A DNA stretch of 64,000 nt from Eunapius fragilis (taxonomy: Eukaryota > Porifera > Demospongiae > Spongillida > Spongillidae). Position 1 is the first letter of the stretch, and each line of letters starts with the position of its first letter. The translations under genes and the position numbers were made by a program. Where the stretch lies: assembly GCA_963681505.1 (NCBI GenBank), contig OY811973.1, positions 10,677,353 through 10,741,352 of the forward strand. The letters run 5' to 3'. This document shows positions 1 through 10,051 of the stretch, piece after piece. Below the pieces are notes generated by a model, which ran no database searches, was not told the origin of the DNA, and was given only the letters and a program-made list of their open reading frames with translations.

Positions 1-1363
1 CGGGGAAATGTGGGGGCATTTGTGGATATTGATAATTCCCTCCTATCGTTTTTTTTTTGACCGGAAAAAATAATCAGAAAGCTCACCCATTTGTAAAGAG
101 TAATTTCTACTTTTTTTTGGAAAGGTGCTCTATAAATAACCCCTTGTTAAAATATCGAACGGGTACATAGTTTTTGATGTGGTAAATGAAACTTTTTTCA
201 GGGTATGTTTCCCACCACCTTGAGTATTACTGAATTCAAATGGCACTAAAAATGGGTTAAACAACTATAGGAGGGTACATAAGTCCTTTTTAACAAGCCA
301 AAGCTTCTATTGCACTCGTTTTCAGCAATAAGTTACAAGACATTGTCGCTCGCAGGGGGCGTGGTCATGTGCCAGCGAAGGCAGGTTACAGAAATGAATG
401 GTTGGGAGCTTCACTAAGATGTTAAATATGTTCCGAAGAGGCTGAAATCACGCGTTTTCCCCCCAACTTTCACTGCGCACACGCAACGAAGGTACTGTAT
501 GTATCATAGATACGGACCTACGTTTAGTGTGCGCAGTGAATTGCATGAACAAAAGTTACTAATCCAGAAAGTAAGACCAGTGGGAGTACGACGAATACCG
601 AAGATCGCAAAAATTGTCTTAACAAGCAGTGAAATTTGAAAAAAAAAAAAAGCGTAAGCTACAAAAGATTAATCGAAACACAATTAGCTCCAAAGCGTCC
701 GCCGCGCCTGACAATAGATAACTCAATGGATCAAGTGATGCGTTTCATATCCAGGTATTCTTCTAACGAGCGTCAATATTCATATCTCATGGTCAGTCCT
801 GCTGCCAAGATGTATGCTCATGCGCACCACGAGCAGTCATTTATGCAGCTTATTTAACAGAAGTAAACTAACCCATTGAAAAATAATTCATAAAATTCCG
901 CCCGGACCACTTATATAAAGTTCATTGCAGCCTCTCAGCAGAGGTCATTGTACCTGTACCTTCTAGCTCTCCGATAATGGAAGAAAACCTAAATATTAAG
1001 TCCATGCAGGTCAATACCGCACCATAAATTGTTCGATAAAACTTTTGTCACACCAATTTGGAGCTCCGCTCTGTCCAACTAAGTGGTATAACCCTGCATG
1101 CAGCGCATTTAAAGCTCATTTTAATCATTCGGACTTGCCCTGGCCTGATAGTCAACCTGTTTATAATGCATTTTTTAATGCCATCATGGATAAATATCCA
1201 TAATGCCATTTCAAGTTTTTCACGAAAGAAAAAAATTACAGAATGTTAGAGGGTGTTGTGGTAACTGATGTCTGGTGGCCCGGATACATGTTCTACAATG
1301 GACTGAGGGCCAACGATCCTTACTATACATTACGTGTTATACAGTTATCTAATGTTCATCAGT
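1..1363. other. Intergenic stretch, no gene recognised
   Basis: AT-rich, with no ORF that resembles a known protein. The only structure I see is a short hairpin at 469-540: the 14-base arm TTCACTGCGCACAC at 469-482 is matched by its reverse complement at 527-540. The loop itself contains a smaller palindrome around 500-515. A 73-codon ORF at 636-857 begins in an A-run and has no recognisable features. Confidence 0.5.
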
Positions 1364-3055
1364 CTATGAGCTGCGACTATAGTAATCCTCCGCATACATG
1401 TGTTCGTTGATGACTACGTCATCTCTTCTTCTGTACATGTACCTCCTAGATGCCGCGCAGTACAGGAGCACTCCCACCAAGCCGACAGCCACCAGTACCA
1501 GATAGAAAATGGTGTCGCAGCTAACGTCCTCGTGCCCTTGCAACTTTGCGTACGCCGTCGCGAAAGGTTGCGAAATGACCTGAAACGTCAAGCAGCGGAG
1601 CCCAACGAACGCCATCGTCAGACCGCCCACTAGCATCGTCTTGAAATGTACAGGCGATTGCGCAATTACCAACTCCAGCAAGGTACAGTGGAAGAGAGTG
1701 TAGGCCACTTCGCAGGAGATTATGGGAAGAAGCTCCGTGTACTCGATCAGGGCAGCCGTTGCATTCATGTAGGTGAAAGTGGTACCGTTGGGGGCGGACT
1801 GAAACATGCATGCGTTCAGTTCGTCGTGAAGACCTGCCATGATCTGAATGAGCAGGTAACTGAGGGGCGTGGCTATACACAGCAGCAGGTAGATACCGAG
1901 CCTTTTAAGAATGCTCGGAAACCATCGCCTTAGGAGCGGAAACGCCACGAGTTCGTGGACAGAAACAACCATAACTCCCACAACCGTGGTCATCATGTGA
2001 GACACCGCGTCCGCCTCCGATCGTGCGCTCCACCTCATCTGCAGCGAGAATTGGAACGATACGAAGCTATCCAACTGAGCTTGAAGGGGCAAAGAGGCGA
2101 CGCAGCTGATTACAACGATGAGCAGGATCCACAGCAACGTTTTCACGTCTTCGACCTGTTCAGTCGTAAAAGGCCCACCATAGCGCGACTTTCCTAAATC
2201 GATCCTCGGTATTTTCTCGTCTTCGCAATATGTCAACGCGCTTCTGTGTAGCGGATACTTGTGCGCTATGGCAAACTTCAGAACCCGCAGGGTCAGCTTG
2301 TAAGTGCCCGCACTGCTTAACGGCGCTCTATTGTAGCGTCGAGATGCGAAACGATTGTTAAGCCATAGAAAACACCACATAATGAGCGCCATAACGATGC
2401 TAAGCGCTGCGTTTGCCACAACGAAGTTTTTGGACCGGCTCAAGAATTTATATACCAAACCAACGATGGTGGAACCTATCCTCTCAACCCATTGGCACCA
2501 GAAAATGTAGGACGCCAGTTCGTCAGACGAGGCGTCCTCCAGCTGTTCTATCCCGAAGATGACTACGAAGGAACCCGCGGAATTCAAGCTCACCTTCGTC
2601 ATGATGAAGCTGGGGAGGAGCAAAAACGTGGCGACGATCGTGTGAAGTGTGTAATGGTTTAAGGTGCCAATGATCAATAGGACTCCTCCGGATACCTGCC
2701 CGATTGTCAGGATGATCGACAGCGCCACTAACACCTTGTATCTTCCGAAGTGGACGTCGGCAAGGTACCCAAATACGGGACACAACACTACCGTAAACAC
2801 GACGACCCCGGACAGTAGCAATTCTGAGTACTGGCTATGTTTATTCAGGGGTGGGGGCATGTTGATGAGTAGTGCGGAATCATTGCCTGATAGATGTATG
2901 AGGAGGTACCACAGAAGAATCAACAGCGCCCACCTCGACTTGAAGAGCCTTATACTGTAGCAACGTTTACACCCCGAGCACTTGTTTCTTGCAGATTTGG
3001 TTGTAGTATCATCGGGTATCCGCGCGTAACCTCGATGAAGGATGTTCGCTGACAT
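1364..3055 (-). CDS. POT/PTR (SLC15-like) proton-coupled transporter, divergent, single exon
   Basis: A 563-codon uninterrupted ORF. The protein is strongly hydrophobic, with about 12 predicted membrane helices, and the length matches the POT/SLC15 family (usually 550-700 residues). The best family mark is GYLADVHFGRYKVL at about residues 96-109, matching the family signature after helix 2 (G-x-x-A-D-x-x-x-G-R-[YF]). It is followed by a segment like the family's DQ-region (FGIEQLEDAS, about 166-175). Members import di- and tripeptides, histidine or nitrate with protons. What is odd: helix 1 (about residues 40-58) lacks the ExxER proton-coupling motif, so canonical peptide transport cannot be assumed. 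The N terminus has a Cys cluster (CSGCKRC). The start at 3055 is the first Met of the open frame. Intronless in a region where other genes are split, which fits retrocopy-type or single-exon paralogue expansions. Family confident, substrate unknown. Confidence 0.82.
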   Translation of the reverse strand: MSANILHRGYARIPDDTTTKSARNKCSGCKRCYSIRLFKSRWALLILLWYLLIHLSGNDSALLINMPPPLNKHSQYSELLLSGVVVFTVVLCPVFGYLADVHFGRYKVLVALSIILTIGQVSGGVLLIIGTLNHYTLHTIVATFLLLPSFIMTKVSLNSAGSFVVIFGIEQLEDASSDELASYIFWCQWVERIGSTIVGLVYKFLSRSKNFVVANAALSIVMALIMWCFLWLNNRFASRRYNRAPLSSAGTYKLTLRVLKFAIAHKYPLHRSALTYCEDEKIPRIDLGKSRYGGPFTTEQVEDVKTLLWILLIVVISCVASLPLQAQLDSFVSFQFSLQMRWSARSEADAVSHMMTTVVGVMVVSVHELVAFPLLRRWFPSILKRLGIYLLLCIATPLSYLLIQIMAGLHDELNACMFQSAPNGTTFTYMNATAALIEYTELLPIISCEVAYTLFHCTLLELVIAQSPVHFKTMLVGGLTMAFVGLRCLTFQVISQPFATAYAKLQGHEDVSCDTIFYLVLVAVGLVGVLLYCAASRRYMYRRRDDVVINEHMYAEDYYSRSS

Positions 3056-4426
3056 TCTGCGCTGAGTATTCCAATACTGTCGTGGTCGATGTTATATTTG
3101 TTTGTATAAATTATCAATTGCCGGCATTCCTTGTACGGTAAAAAAATTATTAACCGATACCGAATGCATTTATCAAGCAAGGTGCATGGTTTTGCATAGA
3201 ACTAAAGTTATGAACATTGTAATGATCCCTTAGTATAAATAATTGTATTTCTGATGCATAAAGCATATGTTCATATTGTTTATTACACACCTAGTACCTA
3301 TGTTACGCTATACAGCTTTTTTCTTACAACTCTGTCTATGGAGTTACTGTGGCCTGTGTGTTAATTATGCGTACATTTTAATAATCGCTTATAGCGCTAG
3401 GTCCCTTTTCGCTGCAACGATTTTTTTTTCTCCATATATATATATATGATTAAAAGGGTTTTATTTTAACTTGCGTGGTTTTTATGTTGGCAATTATATT
3501 TTGTACAGCTGCAGTCATATCCCATTCCATAAACCTGGCCCTAATGTATACATTGGGAACTATACACGTCTAAGTTCACACACTATCATCCTTACTGATC
3601 TACAACAACTTGCACCATAGTGGTATCAAGAATAGCAAAATGGTAGTGCGGTAATGAAAACTGATGCATATCAACTGCCGGTACCTCTCTCCATGTGTAC
3701 TGCGCTGTTTAAAAAAATAAATATATTACTCTTTATTTCAACTCTCACTCACTTTCTATCACATATGGAGTGCTCACATCGTCCACTCCTCCACCTAGTG
3801 CGAGAGCCCCTCAGAGGTTTAATTTGTTGCTCTGGGGATTGCGAAAGATAGTCAGTCGTGTTTTCATCCATCCTAGTACTTCACTGTTGTACTTTTCCCA
3901 CTTCTGAGCAAGATGTTTGACGACCAGGTCTCCGTCAGCTGAAGAGAGAATGGCAGCAATAACTCGTTGCGAGTGTGACGGGCCGTCAGTGTCTGTGACA
4001 TGCACATCAAACAACTTAACGCCACTGTCTGTCTCTGATACTCAGATCGGCAATTAGGGAGGGTACACCTTCAGCATCGTTCACTTCTTGCACGACTGGT
4101 TATTTTACGACTTTTTTTTGTAAACAACTGATGCTAGGTCGCCTTGTAGATTTATTCAAACAGCGGTAGAACCAAGAGGTACCGGCCGGCTATATGTCTA
4201 TAGCCCTTTATTATTTGAAGGGGCGGGACAGACACGCCACTGCCTTCATAAGCACGTGGAGTGAAATAAAAATTGTCCTGACTGGCCTGGTGATAATTAC
4301 ATCACTATCACGCTTGCGGGAAGGCGGGTAAAACCCCGGGGGAATCCCATGGTACATATTAGAAGATCGATCACAATAACAAGATATTAGCTACATGTAT
4401 TAATAGTCTATGGATCAATCAACACT
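3056..4426. other. Intergenic stretch between transporter and Ig/FN3 gene
   Basis: Divergent promoter space for the minus-strand transporter and the plus-strand Ig/FN3 gene. There is a TATA-like ATTTATAC on the minus strand near 3232-3245, about 180 bases upstream of the transporter ATG; its use is unproven. A retroelement scrap lies at 3811-4014 (own entry). Otherwise AT-rich and featureless. Confidence 0.4.
3811..4014 (-). mobile_element. Fossil C-terminal scrap of a reverse-transcriptase element
   Basis: The 67-codon minus-strand frame starts with FDVHVTDTDGPSH and later has LAQKWEKYNSEVLGWMKTRL. These resemble the paired blocks (DVRVTDTDA and LAxKWxKPYSEVxGxxRARx) at the end of reverse-transcriptase polyproteins that are abundant in aquatic invertebrates and algae. 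Only the tail is left and it is short, so this is a decayed fragment. The family assignment is from memory of the motif pair. No flanking terminal repeats were seen. Confidence 0.42.
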
Positions 4427-5387
4427 ATGGTGTCGGTGCTAGCCTTGTGCCTGCTCGCGCTAGTCTCCTCATTCTCGTATGGTCAGTGTACAGCCACGTG
4501 ATGTGCGTATAACTGTATGATATGCCATTGTATCCAAGCGGCCGCTGTGAAGAAAGTAATCATATCTCCCGAAGACGTAAGGAAACCCCTCTGCCCAGGG
4601 ACTACTGTGACAATCGAATACTCCACCTCAGAGAGTACCCTTACGTGCCGCTCTTATGGTGCTCCCCAGCGGCGGATACAGGTTTTGGGGGGGGGGGGGG
4701 GCACGGATGGTGGGTGTGGCTGGGGGTGGGGTCGGCTTCTGGCCCGATACGAAAAGCGGGGGGGGGGGGGGGGGGGTGCTGTCGGTTTATGGCCCGATAC
4801 GAGGAGCGGGGGGGGGGGGGGGGGGGTGCTGTCGGTTTATGGCCCGATACGAGGAGCGGGGGGGGGGGGGGGGGGGTGCTGTCGGATTCTGGCCCAAAAC
4901 GAAGAGCGGGGGGGGGGGGGGGGGGGGGTGCTGTTGGTTTCTGGCCCGATACGAAGGGCGGGGGGGGGGGAAGTATGATCGCGTATCGGGGGGCCCGGGA
5001 TATAGTACAGTAGTAGAGTTCATGCGTGCGGATATCAATAGACAGCGCAATCGTGCAGCTATATTATAAAATGCGGCCCGAAAAGTTATGAATTTATTAA
5101 TGAAGGGGGGGGGGGGGGGGGGGCACGTGCCCCGAGTGCCCCCCCCCTGGATCCGCCGCTGCTCCCGCAGACAGTTGGGTGACCGCTTTCCAGGGCGTTG
5201 GTTCCAATAATCATACCGAGTATCTACAGCTTGCCAACAGTACCAATGCCGCTGTCCAGGTCTACTTTACTGAAACAAGCATTATCTTTCGTGTCAACTT
5301 CACTGCCAGTTCAGACCTCAATGGAACGGTTTTGCAGTGTTTTAGTGCGGCTGAAATAGACAATACTACGATAACCTTGACAGGTTC

Positions 5388-5473
<86 letters not shown>

Positions 5474-8400
5474 TGTATATGTGTGTGGCACCGTCATGAG
5501 TGTGTGTGGTCATGTGGGTGTGGCACGTGCAGTGCGTTTGTACGTATACATGTACAGTATATGGAAAACGTGAGTATATGCGTAAGAAATGTTAATGACC
5601 AGATATGTAACTGTTGGTGGGAGACAATCCTTACTATGATTCACCTTGTGAGATTTACCACCATACAAGTTAGACAGGCGCTTCATACTGGTAGATCAAC
5701 TTACAGGTTGCACTCTGTAATTACGTGTATATATTAATCGTAGTAGCCAAATGCTGTTTTATCAGACTCTTTGAAATATTTGTTGAAATTGAAATTCCAT
5801 ACATCAATATTGAACAGCTTTGGGAGATTACCCAATCACATAATCATGGTTTTTTTTTCTCCATGCACCATGCATCAACAGGTCCTCCTCAAATTGCACC
5901 AGGCAATGTCACCTTTAACCAAGACACTGCCAAACTCACATGGAATCAGGCAGCAGAGGTGTCATGGCTTAACATATCGTACACCTGCACTGTACGGTAC
6001 CCCATGGTCATAACTACACCATCAATGTGACCAATGGGACCACCTCAGTGCACTATGATCTGAGCGATATGAATGTATCTGGGAACATCACCTTTGAAGT
6101 CCAGGCTGTCAACTGTGCTGGAGCGGGTCCTAAGGGATATTATACCACAGACTGGAATCTCAATAAAGGTGCTTAGTGATAGAGGGAGGGAGGGAGGAGC
6201 GGTGGGGAAGGGAAGTAGGGAGGAGAGAAGAGGGAGGAGTAGAGGGAGGGAGGGAGGAGGAGAGGGAGGGAGGAGAGGGAGAGAGGGAGGAGAGGAAGGG
6301 AGGAGAGGGAGGGAGGAGGAGAGGGAGGGAGGAGGAGAGGGAGGGAGGGAGGAGGAGAGGGAGGAGGGAGGAGAGGGAGGGAGGGAGGAGGAGAGGAAGG
6401 GAGGGAGGAGGAGAGGGAGGAGGGAGGAGAGAGAGGGAGGAGAGGGAGGGAGGAGGAGAGGGAGGGAGGGAGGAGGAGAGGGAGGGAGGGAGGAGGAGAG
6501 GGAGGGAGGAGGAGAGGGAGGGAGGGAGGAGGAGAGGGAGGGAGGAGAGGGAGGGAGGAGGAGAGGGAGGGAGGGAGGGAGGAGGAGAGGGAGGGAGGGA
6601 GGGAGGAGGAGAGGGAGGGAGGGAGGGAGGAGGAGAGGGAGGGAGGGAGGGAGGAGGAGAGGGAGGGAGGGAGGGAGGAGGAGAGGGAGGGAGGGAGGGA
6701 GGAGGAGAGGGAGGGAGGGAGGGAGGAGGAGAGGGAGGGAGGGAGGGAGGAGGAGAGGGAGGGAGGGAGGGAGGAGGAGAGGGAGGGAGGGAGGGAGGAG
6801 GAGAGGGAGGGAGGGAGGGAGGAGGAGAGTAGGGAGGGAGGAGAGTAGGGAGGGAGGAGAGTAGGGAGGGAGGAGAGTAGGGAGGGAGGGAGAAGGAGAG
6901 GGAGGGAGGAGAGGGAGGGAGGGAGGAGAGGGAGGGAGGGAGGAGAGGGAGGCAGGGAGGAAAGTAGGGAGGGAGGAGGAGAGTAGGGAGGGTGGAGGAG
7001 AGTAGGGAGGGAGAAGGAGAGGGAGGGAGGAAGGAGAGGGGAGGAGGAGAGTAGGGAGGGAGGAGAGGGAGGGAGGGAGGAGAGGGAGGGAGGAGAGGGA
7101 GGGAGGAGAGGGAGGGAGGAGAGGGAGGGAGGAGAGGGAGGGAGGAGAGTAGGGAGGAAGGAGGAAAGGAGGAGGGAGAAGAGAGGGAGGGCGGGAGGAG
7201 GAGAGGGAAGGAGGAGGAGAGGGAGGGAGGAAGAGAGTAGGGAGGGAGGGAGAGGAGAGGGAGGAAGGAGAGGAGGTGGAATAGGAGAAGGGATGGGAGG
7301 AAGGAATAGGAGGAAGGGGAGGAGGAGGAAATGGAGCTTATTGCTGCTATGTAGAAGTTGACCCTTTACTACATATACGTGGGCGGGGCATGTCACGAAA
7401 TATTTGGTCCGGGTCAAAATTTGGTCCGGCCGGACCAAATTTGTCAGCATATTTGGTCCGCCCCCGCCACGAACGGTCCTACACAAAGCGCATGCATTTA
7501 TAAATGTGAAAGCACATGTAATTGCATCAGAAAATACTATAGAGAGATGTGTGCAGATGAAAATAGTAATAATAAATAGAACTGTACCATGCATGTCGAC
7601 TACCAATTGATAGAGAAAGTTATGTTCCTCTGCATGGCTCGGAAAGATGAAGTCCAACACTGCATGGGTATCATGGGGCTGACAACAGAAGATAATAAAA
7701 TGATTACAATTAAAAGTGCATGGTGATCAGATTTGTAGATGCTGGTCAGAATCTTCATATACAAGGGCTTGATGATGAAGAAGAAATATACATGATAGTG
7801 CATCAGGTGGTGCAACTAGTTCACTGCATGTTAAACCAGATTGCAAACATTGTATGCACTCCATCCATGGAAGCAAGGTTATGATGACTGTGAGCTATTT
7901 GCAATAGCATCTCCTATACGTTGTTGGCTAAACGAGTATACATGTAGCTCATCTATGACTAAAGGCAGTGAGGAAGCAAAATATTACTACATCTCCAACA
8001 AAAGATCGCGATCAATAAGACACCATGGATCAATCAAAATTGAGGCACTCAGCAAATACGCAAATAGAGTGTTGAAGATTGCCAAATTTGGAAGGAATTA
8101 AGTGAATTCATGCAGTTATTGTGCATGCATGGAACTGTACGGTTTATGTGTGTCAATATCTTCAGCTTCCCAACAGTGGGTTTGTGTCTTGAATCCATTC
8201 ACATGCATACTGCATCAGTGCACTGACCGATTTATTTAGCATGCATGTTATCATGCATGTTTCACTTTTGGCAATACTTGAAGTAATATAGGATATTGTA
8301 TACTGTAGAAACATTAGGTCCCGGACCAAATATCGCTGCCACATTTGGTCCGGGACCAAATATGGCAGCCATATTTGGTCCTACCGGACAGATTATGGCT

Positions 8401-10051
8401 GCCATATTTGGTCCTGGGGCGGACATAATATGGCATGGTGGGACCGAATATGGCAGCCACATTATGTCCGGTAGGACCAAATATGGCTGCCATATTTGGT
8501 CCCGGACCAAATGTGGCTGCCATAATTGGTCCGCCGGACAATTTTTGGGTAGGACATTTTGTGCCGTGACAGGCACATACTACATATGCATGGCTTCCCT
8601 TTGATCATATGTAACTTTGATGTGGCTGCATGTATAGCCACCAGATCTCATGCTTTGGTTGCTGTGTGCACACCACACCATGCAAATTATTACTCTGCCT
8701 AAGCACATACAGATACAGTTACCACAGTGAGGTGATACCTGTCCACTAAATAGCAAGCACATGTGATATATTCCAGTGACTCGTTTTGACCTTGTACTCC
8801 CAACAATAGGGCCAGGCAGCACTGCAAGCAAAGGAGGTACTAATGAAGGTAGGAATGCCTGTGATGGTTTGTAGTTATGAAAATATCTGTTGGTGTATAT
8901 ACCCAAGGTGACATGCGAGAGAACCTACAGGGAGGTATTTATGTTATTGGTTAATGGAAACGATGTTATGACGAGAGCTGAGCAGTGGTGCCCCGCCTCT
9001 TCCTTATATGGGGCATGGGATAGGATAGGGTGTTGAAAGGAGGCTTTGTCTAAGGTTAATTGGTGAAGTCTGTGTCTGCAACTCTTGTACCTCACTATCG
9101 GTTGTCCATTTGTACATTTCAAGGTATTAAGTGTGTTCTCGGGAAGTCATTCATTCAGTCCCATAGACGTTTTTTGACCCGCCCACCCACCCACCACTCC
9201 CACCTGTGCATTGGTCGTATCTTGTACACGTCACATATCAATGGCAGGTGGCACCCCTTTTTGGGCTTCTACCCTGACCAATCACTTTAACCCCATGGTT
9301 GCATTGCTGTGTGGCACATCTGGTCGCACCCTTGGTCCCCAGGCTGCTCTGTGGTGAGGGCCTACCACTTGCACCCAAGGCAAGCCAGTGCTTCCTTGGT
9401 CCCATACTTGGCCTAATGGACACACCCTGCCACCTGAACCTGTTTGGGCAAACTGTTATCCCGTTAACTAGTATAATTTTATGATGGTACCCATAGGTAG
9501 AAGTGGTACACACACATTGACACAGATGCAAGCATTAATTCACATAGAAATTGATGCACATGTGCAGAACACGAAGGTACAGACATTCTACATTATTAGT
9601 CGTTGTTTACAGTACACGTCACATGATTCATGCTTATATTAACATGAGCATCCAACATAATTGTACTGTGACATGTTCCAACTGTAAAGCTGCAATTTCT
9701 TTTTGCATAGCCACCACCACCATCATCAGATGTACTGTTGTGGCTGTGCTCATCACCATTATCATCATCACCATCATCATTGTAAGGAAATGTATTGCAA
9801 GACCACCAAGCATTAGTCTATTAGAAGAAGACAAGGACAAGTCACCTCCTGCAAAAAATACAGCATCACAGCCAGTGACTCCTACTATGGGAGAGAGGGA
9901 TGGTACATCAGGACATTGCGCAGGGCAACCACACCAGTACAATCAAACAGTATCACTCCCGAGTGTGCAATCTGACGGAAGTGACACAGAAAAGGATGGC
10001 ATAAAACAAAAAAACAATAACGCAATTCTGAGATGGCGTGGAAATAAATAG
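4427..10051 (+). CDS. Signal peptide - Ig-like - FN3 - transmembrane protein (4 exons)
   Basis: I read four exons: 4427-4481, 4539-5383, 5882-6168 and 9711-10051. All junctions are phase 1, so they join cleanly. Exon 1 encodes a signal peptide (MVSVLALCLLALVSSFSY). Exon 2 encodes an Ig-like domain with its cysteine pair in LTCRS and VLQCFSA. Exon 3 is one fibronectin-III domain (conserved W in KLTWN, ending AVNCAGAGPKG). Exon 4 encodes an Ile-rich membrane helix, a basic stop-transfer RKCIARP and a tail of about 85 residues rich in Ser, Asp and Lys. The architecture suggests a small cell-surface adhesion or recognition receptor; ligand unknown. What is odd: exon 2 is split by a poly-G transposon (4667-5160), and exon 3 changes frame by one base at the CCCC run near 6001-6004, so this allele looks non-functional unless the latter is a sequencing error. 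The start at 4427 is chosen because the upstream ATG at 4410 meets a stop after ten codons. Confidence 0.68.
4539..5383 (+). CDS. Ig-like domain exon interrupted by a MITE
   Basis: The acceptor is TATCCAAG before 4539 and the donor is ACAG|GTTCTG at 5383. The coding halves are 4539-4666 (ends ...YGAP) and 5161-5383 (resumes with AP then ADSWVTAF). GCTCCC occurs on both sides of the insert, in frame on each side, so the two coding halves share one reading frame across the target duplication. The insert itself brings stops in this frame. Several N-glycosylation sequons lie in the second half (NHT, NST, NFT, NGT, NTT). A long GT microsatellite begins just after the donor. Confidence 0.7.
4667..5160 (+). 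mobile_element. Poly-G-rich non-autonomous hAT-like MITE in Ig exon
   Basis: The left end CAGCGGCGGATACAG and the right end (read inward on the other strand) AGCGGCGGATCCAG are terminal inverted repeats; GCTCCC flanks both sides as a target duplication. The interior is five tandem units of about 50 bases, each GGCCCGATACGA followed by about 15-20 G residues (units near 4741, 4791, 4841, 4891, 4943), then a second long G run near 5105-5123. CAGGGGCGGATCCAGG-type ends are typical of non-autonomous hAT relatives. Related copies lie at 33,265-33,552, 35,201-35,494 and around 36,358-36,432. The short, nearly exact duplication suggests a young insertion. Confidence 0.75.
5390..5486 (+). repeat. GT microsatellite abutting a splice donor
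   Basis: About 38 consecutive GT dinucleotides, starting seven bases after the donor of the Ig exon, with a decayed TGTGTATG tail. Cysteine-valine ORFs across it are artefacts. Confidence 0.9.
5882..6168 (+). CDS. Fibronectin type III exon with an apparent one-base frame change
   Basis: The acceptor is ATCAACAG before 5882 and the donor AATAAAG|GTGCTT at 6168. The first part reads GPPQIAPGNVTF...KLTWN...SYTCTVRY. After 6000 the domain continues only in the neighbouring frame (HGHNYTINVTN...FEVQAVNCAGAGP). One base is missing relative to the expected frame in the run CCCC at 6001-6004. It is either a real lesion or a homopolymer error. Confidence 0.72.
6179..7340 (+). repeat. 1.1 kb homopurine GGGA minisatellite in an intron
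   Basis: An almost pure G/A strand starting 10 bases after an exon donor. The central part (about 6560-6830) is a regular 24-base repeat built from GGGAGGGAGGGAGGAGGAGA-type units, about a dozen copies. The flanks are irregular GGGAGGAGAGGGA and AGTAGGGAGGG variants. Long Arg/Gly and Pro/Ser/Leu ORFs here are by-products. Such tracts can form triplex or G-quadruplex structures. Confidence 0.92.
7341..9710 (+). other. Remainder of the Ig/FN3 gene's last intron
   Basis: AT-rich. It contains a short GGACCAAAT cluster at about 7400-7475 and the main hairpin array at 8316-8565 (own entry). A frame at 7841-8101 is open for 86 codons but shows no recognised domain. No exon with good splice sites and recognisable homology was seen here. 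Confidence 0.45.
8316..8565. repeat. GGACCAAAT(A)TGG inverted-repeat array
   Basis: About ten copies of a GGACCAAATATGGCAGCC module in both orientations (its complement reads GGCTGCCATATTTGGTCC), spaced 25-35 bases apart and separated by CCGG or CCTACCGG joints, so the array can fold into several nested hairpins. Smaller clusters of the same module lie at 7400-7475 and 48,813-49,195. Confidence 0.85.
9711..10051 (+). CDS. Transmembrane and cytoplasmic tail exon (last exon)
   Basis: The acceptor TTTTTGCATAG precedes 9711 and the stop TAG is at 10049-10051. It encodes a roughly 22-residue Ile/Val helix (VVAVLITIIIITIIIV) followed by RKCIARP and a hydrophilic tail. Entering phase 1 matches the FN3 exon donor, which supports assignment to the same gene across a 3.5 kb intron. 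No kinase or ITIM-type motif is evident in the tail. Confidence 0.6.

Noticed and set aside
636-857. 73-codon ORF beginning in an A-run
   Set aside because: No recognisable domain, no conserved counterpart, marginal length.
5391-5737. CVCVCV ORFs, also near 20,450-20,870 and 47,332-47,626
   Set aside because: Translations of GT/CA microsatellites.
6173-7660. 495-codon Pro/Ser/Leu ORF and Arg/Gly ORFs
   Set aside because: They are products of the homopurine minisatellite; no domain and no splice support.
7841-8101. 86-codon ORF containing DCELFAIAS
   Set aside because: It briefly recalls a Ulp1-like DCGLFAIA motif, but nothing around it supports a protease and it sits in an intron.
9060-9531. 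Overlapping ORFs of 61-97 codons on both strands
   Set aside because: No domain; they overlap each other and lie within the last intron of the Ig/FN3 gene.
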